Assembly (NCBI GenBank): GCA_002633005.1
Contig: NMRA01000432.1
Location: 192,070 to 256,069 of the forward strand
DNA from: Phoronis australis
Lineage: Eukaryota > Phoronida > Phoronidae
Direction of reading: 5' to 3'
Length of the DNA: 64,000 nucleotides
The notes below the pieces were generated by a model, which worked only from the letters and a program-made list of their open reading frames with translations, had not been told where the DNA came from and did no database searches. A program made the translations under genes and the position numbers. Below, piece after piece: positions 22,697 to 35,474 of this stretch (positions within the stretch are counted from its first letter, which is position 1; each line of letters opens with the position of its first letter).

Positions 22697-23060
22697 CATT
22701 GTTTTTGTCCAATATAACAGTCAACATTTTTCTTCATATCAAATGTGTTGCTAGTGAGCATTTTTGTCCAGAATAATAGTAGAAAAAACCTTCTCCTATG
22801 GCTTATTTTGACCAGTATAATGGTCAAAAGTATTCTTCAAATCAGTATGTTGCTAGTGGAAGTTTTTTTCCAATATAGCAGTAAACTTCATTCTCCTTAT
22901 CACGTTTTATCTGGACGTATTGTTCAGTAAACGATGGACGACATTTATCATATCACACCTTTCCATTTGGATATTTTTGTTCAATGTAGTAGTAAAAAAT
23001 ATTCTTCATATCAATCTGTTCTATGAGGACATTTTTATAACAGTAAAAAATATTTTTCAT
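22697..23060 (+). repeat. Degenerate tandem repeat, units about 60-85 bp
   Basis: Recurring phrases 'atttttgtccaatataacag', 'tattcttcatatca' and 'tgttgctagtg' appear five to six times with varying spacing. No gene is seen in it. Confidence 0.65.
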
Positions 23061-26000
23061 TGATCATAGGATCAGACAGTTAGAAGAAGGTAGCACTGAT
23101 TAACATTCTTTATTGGAGAGTACGGAGGTCAGTAACGTCACTGCTTTTGTACATTCCGTTTTGAGACACCTTTACGAGGTCCTCATGAATGGCAAAAACA
23201 TGGAAACGCCAGCAATTTTGTGGCAACTCAAACCACCAAAAAACACTGGCAACCGTGCACTGGCGTTTTCGCCACTGGCGAAACTGCTACCGAAAACACT
23301 AGCTTTTTAGCCATTTTGTGAACTGTGTGCACTGGCGAATACGTAACTTTTCGAAAACACTTGACACGATCGCATTCGTGTCTGTGGAATTTTTTGAAAT
23401 GCGAAGAAAATGTTGCATACTCAAGACGAAAACGTTGTCACGTAGAGAGGGACTTAAAGCAAGCTTTCTAGATGCAACATGACGAATTAAATTCATGAAG
23501 TGTCGATGCCTTTAAATACCATCATCGTCAGGAAAGTGCTTGGGCGCATGCACGTTTGAAACTCTTGATGAAAGTACAACACCCAACAACGGTCATGTTA
23601 TTGGTAACTATGAAATCACAATTGAATCAATACAACAAAAAATAAGCACGTGAAAGTTAAAACATTATATCAATAAATAACACTGCAAATTACATTAATA
23701 GATAACTACGAATTTTTTTACAATTATCATATTTTATTTTGAACAGAAAAAATACCACATTTCTGGCATTGCAAACTTGAAAAGTGAGTCTAGGACTGTT
23801 ATTCACAGTGCTATCATTAGTCTGGTGAACTGGAGATGCGTCACTCGTTGTATAAACAGGGAGTTGACGTATGAGTTATTGATGGAGACTCTTCTCTGAT
23901 TGGTCAAATGGTTAATTTGCGTCAAATACCAAGTGTAAAGTTATGGCCTTTGAGATTTCGAACTACATGATTGATCCGAGTAACACACAAATCTTCCGGT
24001 ATCGAAAACAGAATACGTGAGAACTGGAGTATTAATTTTTCAACGTCAAAACGTGCATTTATTTCTTATTTGCTGGAATCTTTGTAATTATCCATTAATT
24101 TCTGGTCTAGTATTGCTTTGTTTGAACTCAGGTAGGATTTTTGCCAATTATTTATAAAAATAAACTTAACGTTGAACATCATAGCAATTTACGTTATGAT
24201 ATTTTTTAATTAACAGCACGCTCATTCTGTCAAAATGAAAAAAACAAGAAATTCAAAAAAGCTTTGAATCATACTCTATGCAAATTCCTGGAAGTATAAT
24301 TAAAATTAAAGTAGCGACAATAACGTAGCTTCACTTACCAGTTAACACGGGGATTTGAAGATTACTTTAAACACAAGACAAGAATGATGGAAAGGCATTT
24401 CGTAGCATTTGTATTCAACAGATCCTGGCTGTTTTGTGTCATCTTGTTCGTAACTGCAATTAAAGAAAAATCCTATGCAATGTTGAGATATTGTTTTGTA
24501 TGTATTAGCATCATACGTAAAAGAGTCCTTGGTCAAATCATTGAGTGTACTCTATGTTTAAATGTAATAGAAAAAATGAAATGCACCATCTCGCAAAAGC
24601 AAATAAACTATATTATTTTAGTTCAAGGATTTTTAGGTTATCATGGTAATGTCAAATAGGCCGATTTAGATTTTTCATTTAATTTGCGCTGCGCAAATGC
24701 CAATGAGGAACAACGTGGGATTGCTAGACAAAACGGTTCAGGGTATTCCAAACAACAGTTTCAATAAACTATTGTACACCAACGTTCTGTGATTCTAATG
24801 GCTTTCCAAAAAGCATCGTCCCAGAGATACACAATGAATATAGATTAATTAACACAGACTAATAATTATTGCAAAATTAAATGAAATTCAACTGAGACAA
24901 GAGACTATTTGCCCAAGTAAACTGTTCAGGTTTTGTCCCTTTAAAGCTACCATTCCCTTTATAGTCACCAACTTAGAACACGTGATGAGATTCGATTGAT
25001 GAGACATGTCACAAAAGTATAAACATTTCGCAAATTTAAGTCCTGTTCGTGTTCGCCTTACTTTACTGTTAATGGTATTAAACATTTTTAAAAAGTGGGC
25101 GGGGTTACCGGGAAATAATGTTTAGGAATATGTTTGAAACAAAAAGAAAAAACATATATAATTACATATGATAAATATATTCTTACATAAGATATTATAA
25201 TTTTGCAATAGACATGTCTTCACTCTTTCGCGACTGACTCATTTCTCTTAATTTGAATCTTACAGCATTATTTAACAATGTTTTCTGTTATTATCTCTGT
25301 TTCGCAAATCAACTATTGATTTCGAAATTGTTTGCCAAAATGAGTGGTTCACAGTTTATCCATCGTTTCAATTATTGGGTGACTTAGCATACGTAATTAA
25401 ATTTTCTTTAATAAATAATAAATTTTGCTAAATGATTTTGAAACGCTACGTATGCCATGTTGGAGACATTCAAATAAACTTTCTAATTACAAGGTGAAAT
25501 TGAAGGTAACGAGGCCTACGTTACGTAAACGCAAGGAATCCGTGAAAACACGGGAAATTTTCACGAGATACCGCCATGCATGACCACATTTGCTCTTTTG
25601 AGGAACGCAGCGCCAATTTCGGCCTACATAAAACCGTCATAGTGCAGGCCGTTGACATTCACCTGATCGTGTTTACGTCAACAAGCGTTTTCTGGTGCAC
25701 GTTGAAACGGTGTTTCCAAGACCAAGTGAAAGTCCATTTAAACCCTAGGATCAAACTGGTCGGAAATTCCGGCAAACAATGCAGACTTTACCGGTGTCAG
25801 TGATTCTTCGAAGTATGTCTCGTGTTTCGTGGACACTGATCCGTTTCTGTCAACACTTAGCCGTTGTATTTCACTCAGTAAAGACCAGTTATCTTGATGT
25901 TAGATAAATATTAGTGTGGTCATGTTTAAAGTTTTTCTTGTAACGGACACTTTATATCGGAAGACATGGGCTTAAGTTCGTCAAGCTGCACAGAATGGTC

Positions 26001-26532
26001 CTTGCTCATGATTTGTGTTTCGCAAAATAACATGTAGTACTTAATGAAACGATTTATATCTCAACATTCTACTTTGACATTAGTGTCCATGTCATTTTTC
26101 GACAAAAGAATTCAACATTGAGCACACGCCAGCTTATGGTCACGTGATGTATAAAAATACGCAGATGGCGAAAGAGAATCTCGGAGATGAAATGTTAAAC
26201 GCGGTGTCGTTTACTTTGTCACTATAATGAACTATCGGAGCTATTCCAGGCGCGAGATGTCGAAAGACATGTTTCTTGTTCATTTAGCCGACCGACATTT
26301 AACGTCAAACATCACTGAAAGAAAAGTTGATTTAAAAAATCATTTCCCTGAGGTTTGTCTCATTTGTTCCTTATGAAGATCAAATGTGGATTTCCTTTTC
26401 AAAATAAAACCCAATGAAGTGTTGCAGGGTTCATTTTAAAGTAGAAATAATGTCATGTTGTACGAAAAAGCTTTTGAGAACACAAAAAGCAACAGCTGAA
26501 CGTATTTCAATCTCACTGTGGTTTTCTACATG

Positions 26533-26625
26533 AAATGTTGTCATTATACAAATGTTGTCATTATACAAATGTTGTCATTACACAAATGTTGTCATTATAC
26601 AAATGTTGTCATTATACAAATGTTC
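26533..26625 (+). repeat. 17-bp tandem repeat, five copies and a partial
   Basis: Units aaatgttgtcattatac start at 26533 and repeat every 17 bases with one substitution. Confidence 0.95.
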
Positions 26626-27119
26626 ATACTGTAATGTTACTTCAGACAAACGCGTTTGTCAATGATGAATTTTGGACTTATGCAAATCGTCAATTCTAAA
26701 ATACAAAGTTTTAGCTTTTGTTTCTAATGACATGACGCTCAAAATGGAAGTTTGAGCGCACGTTATTTGTAAATCTTTCTTGCGAGGTTTCCCTGTAAAT
26801 GACTACTACCCGAATTCCTATCAATTCAAAAGCGAAGATCAAACATGGACTCTTCAGTTTCTCCTACAGAACACTCCCGGTCTGCTGTTTACCCCATTAT
26901 ACCTGCTAAACTATGTAAAAGGACAGGCATGGTTTCAATCAACTTAAATTCCTCTGTACTTCGACACTTTGCATTTGAAAAGTATAGCGACAGAGCACAT
27001 TACAGCGAGAAAAGTATTTTTTTTCTGAGAGTAGCCCCAGCAAGGAATCTAACCTGCTATTCCCGAAGAATCAGTCACGCGCTCCGTTAGCGGCGCTAAA
27101 TCCCAGTCGATAAATGGCA

Positions 27120-27463
27120 GGGAGCTTCATTTCGACCTGTTTAGCTAGGAAAAAGGCAAAAGTCGAATTTGTCTTTTCCTCTCATAAAACCCTTATTATA
27201 ACATTCCTTCGCGTGTGACAGGATTCTATGGCCTTGTCCAACAAGAACGTTAAAAGCACCGTCGACTTAAGAAAACGCTTCAGTCTTTGTTAGGATTTAC
27301 CAACCCTAACACTTTGCGTATTAGAAACTGGAGCCTATCACTTAAGTTGCCAATGGGAATGGAGTGACATCACTTTAAGGAGTATTATGAGATCGATTTT
27401 ATTAGAGTGAATGAATTAAGTCAAGATTCGTTCAGTTTCAGCCAGTTAAACAGGGCGAATACC
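27120..27463 (+). mobile_element. MITE family copy 2
   Basis: Begins AGCTTCATTTCGACCTGTTTAG and ends CAGTTAAACAGGGCGAAT, which are inverted to each other and like the ends of the copies at 17851-18149 and 31243-31588. Shared interior phrases include TTTTCCTCTCATAAAA near the start. Divergent; no coding frame. Confidence 0.5.
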
Positions 27464-28715
27464 ATGTCCATTAGTAAGTTCAGCGGCCTTGATTTCAGAC
27501 ATCGGCGATAATTGGCAATGAAGTAGTCACAAAAACAACACCGGGTTTTTTGTTTTCCAACTGTGGCCAGAGCTAACAACCCAATCAGCTAAAATCAGTG
27601 GGGCTTTCGGACGTAAATCGAGAATGTCCCTTTAAATCGTTTTTTTTTTGGTTTTAATATTTTCTAGTTAACTTCTACTTATAAAGTGTTTTTGTTGATT
27701 TAATGTAAGATTCGTACTAACACACTACATTGAATCAACTACTGAAATCTATTTTGCAACTGAAACAAGCATGGTATAACTCTAAGAACAGAAAGATGAG
27801 CTGTCGCCTGATTCGCCATAATTCTGCAGAATAGATTAGAACTGAACGGTTGCCTTCTCTATCATTGTTTGCCACACACTCATGTAAGATATCACAAAAC
27901 TTCATAGTCATCAATACTTTGTAAAATTCAAATTATTTATATGTAAACATTGTCTAATTGGTTTGGCTTTACCATTGAGGCTTGTCATTATGATAATTTA
28001 TTTCGATACGGAAACAAAACGTTAGTGGCAATAGCTGAAAAAAACGTCGATAACTTACAGTCTCAAGATAACATTCCCGCCATCAGTGAGAATTTCACCA
28101 ACTTTGCGTGATTCCTAGTTTCAGCAACAAGAGAAACGCCCTACTTCATTTTCGATGCAATCCAGAATGGGAGTTTCACCAGTCATAACATAATTGCAGT
28201 AACACTGGAAACGCCTGAAGTTCAAAAATCGTTAGCCTTGGGCGGAGCAAAAGAATCTCTTGACGAGTTTTGTCCAATCACAAGCTAGGAGGCAATCCAT
28301 CATTTATTCTACGTCTTTCTGTAAGAAAACACTACGTTGTTGATGTGGCCTTCTTGGCCATGAATTCCGTACATAAGAATGTTGCTTTTAACTAAATCTG
28401 TTTCATACGCAAAGTTGCCACGGTGTTCCAACGTTTCACCAAATCTGTCGCAGATTAGACCTCGAGAAGTCACTTCTGAACATCCGTCAACTCTTGTTTA
28501 GGATAATTGTTGGTTCATGTCCAGATTTTTCTTGGAATCTGTTGTTAAGATAACACAGGACCTTATCAACAATGCTGTGTACAAGGCTAAAGGCTTTAAA
28601 CCAATAAAAGTACATAATATTTTCTGTAAGTAGAAAGCCTGTAAAATTGGATATTTCTCTTTTTGCCAATCTGATATTAATTAACATCATGTCTTTTAGT
28701 ATAAACTGAGCAAAA

Positions 28716-28801
28716 AATTAATTTATAGCTTAATAACGGTATGAATAACATGGCTAAATTAATTGATAGCTTAATAACGGTATGAATAACATGGCTAAAT
28801 T
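28716..28801 (+). repeat. 41-bp direct duplication
   Basis: Two near-identical copies containing tagcttaataacggtatgaa, 41 bases apart. Confidence 0.9.
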
Positions 28802-28954
28802 GCGTTTGATATAATTGCTCAAGATGACGATTGTATTGTTTAACCACTTATTCTAATAAAATTGACACGTTTCTCACGTAGATAAGCGTTTGTGAATGCA
28901 AAAATAAATTTAATAAATTACCTCGATTGGAGGGCGAGTGTGTGTGAATGAGTG

Positions 28955-29070
28955 TATAAAAACTCCCCTTTCCTTCTCTGCTTGCCCTCTTTGTTCTCGC
29001 TCAATAGCAATGAGCTCCATAAATTCTGGGTGAATAAACGTATTATCGTGAAAAATGGTATTACAGTTTA
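28955..29070 (+). promoter_or_regulatory. TATA box and close poly(A) signal, LTR-like
   Basis: TATAAAAAC (about 28957-28965) is followed by a pyrimidine-rich stretch and, about 75 bases later, AATAAA (about 29031-29036). Such tight spacing without a coding frame between is characteristic of the U3-R region of an LTR. LTR borders and a partner LTR were not found. Confidence 0.3.
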
Positions 29071-30644
29071 CTTCGTTTTCGTTTGATGCAACGTTTGACT
29101 TTTTCTTGAAAATCGTAAAAATCCTCCTTTGTGATATAGACTTTCATGTAAAAGTGGAACATTTCAAAGACAATTCCGAGCAGTTTTTGGAGATCAGTGC
29201 ACAAAGCAGATTCTGAAAGTTTCATACGAACTGGATTATTCATTTATGAGATATGATGTTCTACAAGTATTCTAATTTGGACATGTTACTAGGGCCCTAC
29301 TTAAACCATAATTCGCTGCTATACAGATTTTATTTTTTCAAAGATTAATGCATTCTGTTATCGATCTTACCACAAATTTGTAAGTTTTCTATTTCAACAC
29401 ACAAGTACATGTTGTGTCATGTCATGTTGGCAAGGAGTTACTGTGCATCTTCCACAACTAGTAAACAAATTCTCTTCAACGATTTATTCTCGGAAAATTT
29501 TACAAACTCGATGAGGAATTTTGTCGTTTGAAATTTTAGTAATCAAGCGAATGTGAATGGAAAGGAAATTTTGCAAATGTGACGATTACACGTATATGTT
29601 ATACGCCCCCCCCCAGTATTTCGACTGTTAGTAAGTATTAACAATCTGACAAGTCATTAACAGTTTCGACCCCCGACCATCAAGTGCTTCCTACACAGTG
29701 TCAAGTGGTGAAACGGACTCGAAGAACTGTACCAAACAATGTAGTGACAGTTTCACATGAATTCCATCAGCCATTTCGGAGCTATGGCGCTCCAAAATTA
29801 ACCAAATTTGGATATCTAGGGTCATAGATAACCTTTTAAGATTATGGAGGACATTTACCTCTGTGCAGGATTGCGTCTTCAATAAAACGCGTACCCAGTT
29901 TTAACTGTGTCCACGCTTTCAAACAAGAACGAAAACGTTATCATAGTTTACTTTTTATCAAAGCATTCAGTAAATAACCATCATCCCCAATATACAGTCG
30001 ACAACACGTCATATTTCACCATAAAAATAATATTAACACATAAAATCAATAAACAATAACGTTAAAGCCATTTGCAGCGGACCATGAAAAGTTCAATTCA
30101 ATACGCCTTTGACAAATTTAAAATGTTACAGGTTAAATTGAAATGCCATGACTACATCTTCATCTGAAATAAAGATTTGGGTAAAATCCCTTATTGCTCA
30201 ATAGTTTCATTCTAGTGCTAACTCCCAAGAGAAGAAGCACACAGTTTCCACATTGCGTGTCGTTCAATAGCATCACTTCTCATCCTCATAACATTCCTAT
30301 ATGGGTTGTACAGTCGGCGTTTCAGGAAAAAAGGTCAACAAAAAATATACAAAAGAACGTTACATTCAACGACCAAGAGGGAAAAGCAGAGATTTGCAGG
30401 AATTTGTCGGCTTGTCCACTATCGTCACGACCAGCGCATAGACCAATGTAAAACACACAACAGTGCCATATATCGTCACTCGGTGGTTACTTAGCAAGTG
30501 ATTGATATTGACCATGCCCCTATCCTTTGTTACATGAGAACAGCACCCACTGTTTACACATTATTGTAGATTATCAAATCTCAAGTATTCATGTCTCTTA
30601 CAATATCAACTAAACCAGACTGAAGCTCTGGCTAATACTGCAAC

Positions 30645-30735
30645 ACAATGACCTGCGTGGTCCCCGCCAAACAATGACCTGCGTGGACCCCCACCAAACA
30701 ATGACCTGCGTGGACCCCGCCAAACAATGATTGCG
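30645..30735 (+). repeat. Short tandem repeat, about 26-28 bp units
   Basis: Three full units and a partial of caatgacctgcgtgg plus cccc.gccaaa. Confidence 0.85.
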
Positions 30736-31242
30736 GGAACCTCCCTCTCAGTCGTGATTTGCATAAATTTCTCTCTAGCGTCTCCATCATTCTGTCCGTC
30801 AGCACTGACGATGATTTAAGTACTAACCGAAACGTGTGTTCCTATATATTTATTTAAATGTTTAATAAAATGTTGACCATCACAATCCTACGAAGGTTGT
30901 GATATAAAAGAACAAAGACATGGCTCTCCACACAAACCAGGTAAACACTAAAACTGACGAGAACAACTCCCCAGTTACAGATGAAATATTTGGCATTTGC
31001 AAATTCAAGAGTGAACAACCCACCCAAAGTGCTTTTAAACTCCTCCATCAGATCACAAGAAACACTCCAATCATCTTCAAACGTTAATGACCACTATTTT
31101 AGACTTTCCCCAATGACTATTACAATATTCAAGAGTTAAAAACAAAGTACTCGTTTCTTTGCACAATAAATAATGCGCATAGGCCACACCATCGCAATTT
31201 AAAACTAAGATAATTTATAACACCAGCATACCACAGGGACTC

Positions 31243-31588
31243 AAAGTTACATTTCGCCCTGTTTAGCGGACTAAAAATAAAAACTGAATTAGGCCTTTTA
31301 CTCTCTTAAAATTGGTCCCCAATGTTTCTTACCACGATACGATTCCATTTCCGGTACCAACTCAAGTCACAGACAATGCAGGCATGCACTATTTTCAATC
31401 TCCAATTTTGAGTTCGCCAATCCCGACCAACTCTGAAAGGATTTCTCCACTCGCTGTTGGTTTAAATGTTCTACTCAGTAAGGGAAATAGTCTCTATCAC
31501 AGTAAGGAATGATATAACTTCATCACATTAAAATTCTCAAATAATTTTTCGCTTTGCAGCCAGCTAAATGGGTGGGATGCAGCTTTTA
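31243..31588 (+). mobile_element. MITE family copy 3
   Basis: Reference-like copy of the family at 17851-18149 and 27120-27463. It starts near ACATTTCGCCCTGTTTAGC and ends CCAGCTAAATGGGTGGGATG then CAGCTTTTA, so the ends are imperfect inverted repeats of about 25-35 bases. It lies about 400 bases past the Dbf4 stop and could be part of its 3' UTR. Confidence 0.6.
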
Positions 31589-31990
31589 AAACTTTGACTA
31601 TCTTTTGTGAGAAATGCAAAGTCAAAATATGACAAGAATTGGAAATACAAATGTGTCCCAGCATAATTGCCATATTAGTCTCCAGACCCAGGTTTTGCAC
31701 CCAGGTTGTGCACCCATCATCTCATGCACAACAGTATAACAATCTATCTCTGCAAGGAATATTAGTGTAAATTTTGAAGCTAAATGACTAAAAAGAAAAC
31801 AACATGTTTCACTGGACATCACCAGAAGACTTTCAAACAAATTTCCTATTAACAATTGATACTCATTTCATGAACAACAAATTCGTGGAAATTAACACCA
31901 GAGCTTGTCCTATCCACATTCATTATTCATGTGATTTGAGCTTTGGATTTTAAAATTCAATTGCATTGCTTCCTGCACAATAAAGCACAG

Positions 31991-34900
31991 TTATGTGTTG
32001 ACCTTTGACCTCAACAAAACCCTTGGAGAGTTATCTAGTTGGTAATGTCTTAAAGATTGCGGGGTCAAATTACTACATGTTCTTGGAGACATCCTGACCT
32101 GTGAAGAAAGTTGGCCCCTTGATGAAGAGGCTTGCCGTTTTCTCTCGTTTCTTTTGGCCAGACGGCATTTAGCAAAACTGGTCACATCAATTTCTGATGA
32201 GTCCTCTGAACGACGAAAGACATTTTCAATGTTGTTTGATTTAGAATGACTTGACTGCACGCAAGATTTCACTTGACTCGTCCAACGGGATGGATTGGCT
32301 TCCGATATCGAACAGTTACGAGCACGCATTCTTTCACTCAACGCAGTCGAAGCAATAGGAGATGACAGACTCCTCGAGTCTTTCATCGGTGACACCATTT
32401 TCTGAACTTTCTTCCGCACGATGGCTAATGGCTTAATGCCATTATGATCACAATCATAAACCCCTTTTGCAGAAGATACACTAGAGTTTTTACTAGTATT
32501 TAACTCACTTCCGGACTGCATCTTCTCTACTTTAAATAAACGTTTCAGTCGAATCAGAGGTTTCTTTGTGAACTTACTGCGTAAGGGGCTTGATGTCGAA
32601 GGAATTTTTGACATTGATTTACTTTTGTTCTTAGGGTGACTCGCCCTTTTCCCTGCTTTGCCTGGACATGATCTTCCACAGGGCAGCGAAAATGACAGCG
32701 ATTTCTTCACGCTCCCTTTTCTACTAAACTCCTTCTCACTAGTTTTTAATTTTTTGTCTCTGCTATTGGATTGGGGTTTTTCACATTTTGACCGGTAAAC
32801 GTCACTTTCAAAGTCATCTTCCGAATCCTCGATAACGTCATACTCAGACAACTCCAAAATGTCCAGAGAGGGTGGCCAGTCGATGCGACTTGAGTTTGGA
32901 CGAGAGTCAGCAGCACTCTTGTCCCTGTGAAGGGTTCCCATGTCTTTCTTTGGCGATTTAGGAATGCGAGGAGTTTGCCGTCTCATCCTGGGCGCAGTAG
33001 AGATGATTGAACAGACTGAGAAGTTACGCCAATGATTGCCGGCTGCCTTAAGTAGACGCTTATCACTTGTAGAACTGGAAATTGAATAACGCTTGAAGAG
33101 TGCCTTAGATATAACGGACGTGCTTGACTTTGCATGGTCCTCTGCGTAGATACCACGGCCACCCTCGCTAAACCGCCGCGGATATCGTTTGGAGGTGGAA
33201 CGAAACTTTGACCCTTTCAATGGCGAATACGTTGCACTATTTTTTGACGGAGAGCAAAAATTAAACGTGATATCCTCATCAATGGCTAAGATACCGTTCT
33301 CATCATCTGCCTTTTCGTCTTCTTCTGTCCTGCTAGAACCTGCATTAGCAGATGCAACTGGTTTGGATTTAGACTGAACTGGAGTCGATGTAAATATCAT
33401 TGCCGATTTTGACCGTCGTAAGCCTTTATCTTCGTCTAAATTTGTCAGAGGAGAGAACACTTTCTTTTTGCGATGTGCTAGGGGCGTAACCACTGGGGAT
33501 GACCTCATCATATCTGTGCTCTCGTTCCTGGCAGCTTTAGAGGTAAGAATCTCACTGCTTATCGTTAACTGACCTGGTTTGCCTTTTCGACTTAGGGACA
33601 GCTTCTTCCTATTTGGTCTTGATAATGCATTGTTAAAAAGCTCACCACCACCACCATCAGTGGCTTTATCACAGCTGCTACTAATACTTCTTTTATTGCT
33701 TGTAGTTTGTTGTGTATTGCTATCACTGTTGTTTTCTAGCTGCACCATCTGACCAGCCTTAGCATTTGCTTTTACTTCAGGTTGACTCACACTTGAATCG
33801 TCCAATGTGACGACCTCAACTGGTGAATCATCATGACAAGACTCGTTACAGTCCATCACGGACGAGTCATTATTTTTGTCATTACTTGCATACGAACCAT
33901 CAAATTTCTTGCACAGTTTGCTCTTGGGGTACTTCTTATTGATACGAGGCATGATCATTTTATTGATAGGCGGAGTCAGTCGTTTCTCCACATGACGCCT
34001 AAGGTATATCTCGCACGGACTGTCCCACTCATAATCTGACGACGGGTCAGCCAAACTCTTATCCAAATCGATTCCCCAAACAGCGTAAAGCGGAGGATCT
34101 GCCTTCAGACCTTCGTAGAACCAATCCGCATCCGACACATCATCGACCTCGATTTCCGTAAGATCAACATAGCTGACATCTGTTGGTAAATCTGGCGTAT
34201 TCCTATCTGGAAAACCACTAAATGGTTCATCGAATTCACTGGTTTGAAAAATTTTACACATACTACGGTTGCTCAAAACTTTCCATTTTTCTTTCAATTT
34301 GAATTTCTTGCCACTTGCAGTGACACTTGGTGATTTATTTTCTTTAGCCCCAGGCGATAAAGAATCATCCTTCTTGTGTTGTTTCTTACCACGATTACCA
34401 GATTTGGTGCCACATACATTATTACGAGACTCGGGTGTCCGCTGTAATGTATCAGCCCTTTTCTTGAATTCACTACTGACAGGAGACGTCACTTTCGATT
34501 TCTTGGCAGGAACTTTAGTTTTATTGAGGGGAGTACTGGCAGCACGTTTACGCCTTGCTGATACTGGTAATGTTGTTGATTTGGCAGTGCTAACTGTTTC
34601 AGTAACCTCATTAACTGACTTACTAGATCGACCAGATTTTGGTGTTTCATCAAGACCACTAGTAGCCATAGTTACCAGCCCTTTCTTTGCTGTTGGACTC
34701 TTACAGGTATTCTCTGTGATAGTTTTCCCACTATCTGTCACATTCCTCAATGTCCTTTTTGATTTACCTGCAGTTGATTCAGAAGCGACATCTCTATTGC
34801 TTTCACGTTCATCTGGCCTACCACCAGCCATATTATTTAATGTCCTTTTTGATTTCCTTGAGGGTGACTTGGAAACAATTTCGACATTGCCTTCAGGTTC

Positions 34901-35474
34901 ATCCGGGCTAACACCAGCAGTATTATTTAAAGTCTTTTTTGATTTCCTTGTTGGCGATTTGGATACAAATTCAACATTGCCTTCACTCTCATCCGGGCTA
35001 CAAGCCACATTCTTAGATTTCCTTTTAGATTTTCCAGCTGGCGACTTAGTAGCTATTTCTACATTGCTCTCATGGTCAGGGAGGTCATCGGGTACATTAC
35101 TGCCGTTGACGGCCACTGCACTCTTGTCGCGACTTTTTACTGCATCAATCTCGTTATTTACTACTCCTCTCATCACATTACCAACAACATTGCCGGACAT
35201 CACTGAACGCGTCCTGCGTCTAACTTCTTGGGAGTTATCTCCCTCTCCCACTGCTGTCATCAAACTTTCGTCCTCAGTTACATCACACCCTGTCCCATTC
35301 ACATGCTTATTTCTAGTGACACGTTCACATGTTTTGCTGGTTGCACTGGACTGCATATTCACCTGCTGGTTGGTGTCTGCAACGCTAGTGACCTCTTGTG
35401 GATCCTGAGACAAAGCTCCATTATCCTCATCACTCTCACCCTCGGAGATGAGTATGATGTCGTCACTGGCACAG
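31991..35474 (-). CDS. DBF4: Dbf4 exon 10: single 3.48 kb exon for the 1160-residue tail
   Basis: Acceptor attttcag at 35475 and just above. The frame is open to TAA at 31991-31993. The tail begins CASDDIILISEGESDEDNG; its acidic start is followed by four degenerate basic repeats (residues about 499-611), a better-ordered-looking aromatic/acidic block (about 754-881, with WKVLSNRSMCKIF and YAVWGIDLDKSLADP), then long Ser/Lys-rich sequence with many S-P sites. No enzymatic domain is recognised. The frame also extends upstream of the acceptor to two ATGs at 35507-35512. Confidence 0.9.

Larger units (their letters stand above)
14541..31990. other. Intergenic region, about 17.4 kb, no recognised gene
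   Basis: Lies between the PIP4K2 3' end and the Dbf4 stop, so the two genes converge on it. It contains the TIR elements, minisatellites and LTR-like segment listed separately. The remaining open frames are short (under about 95 codons), lack splice-supported continuity and match no family I recognise. A Dbf4 3' UTR of unknown length occupies the right edge; I found no canonical AATAAA on the minus strand close to the stop. Confidence 0.6.

Noticed and set aside
34269-35408. 379-codon open frame on the plus strand
   Set aside because: Antisense shadow of the Dbf4 exon 10 frame. Its periodic composition mirrors the basic repeats on the other strand, and the minus-strand gene is supported by splice structure and homology.
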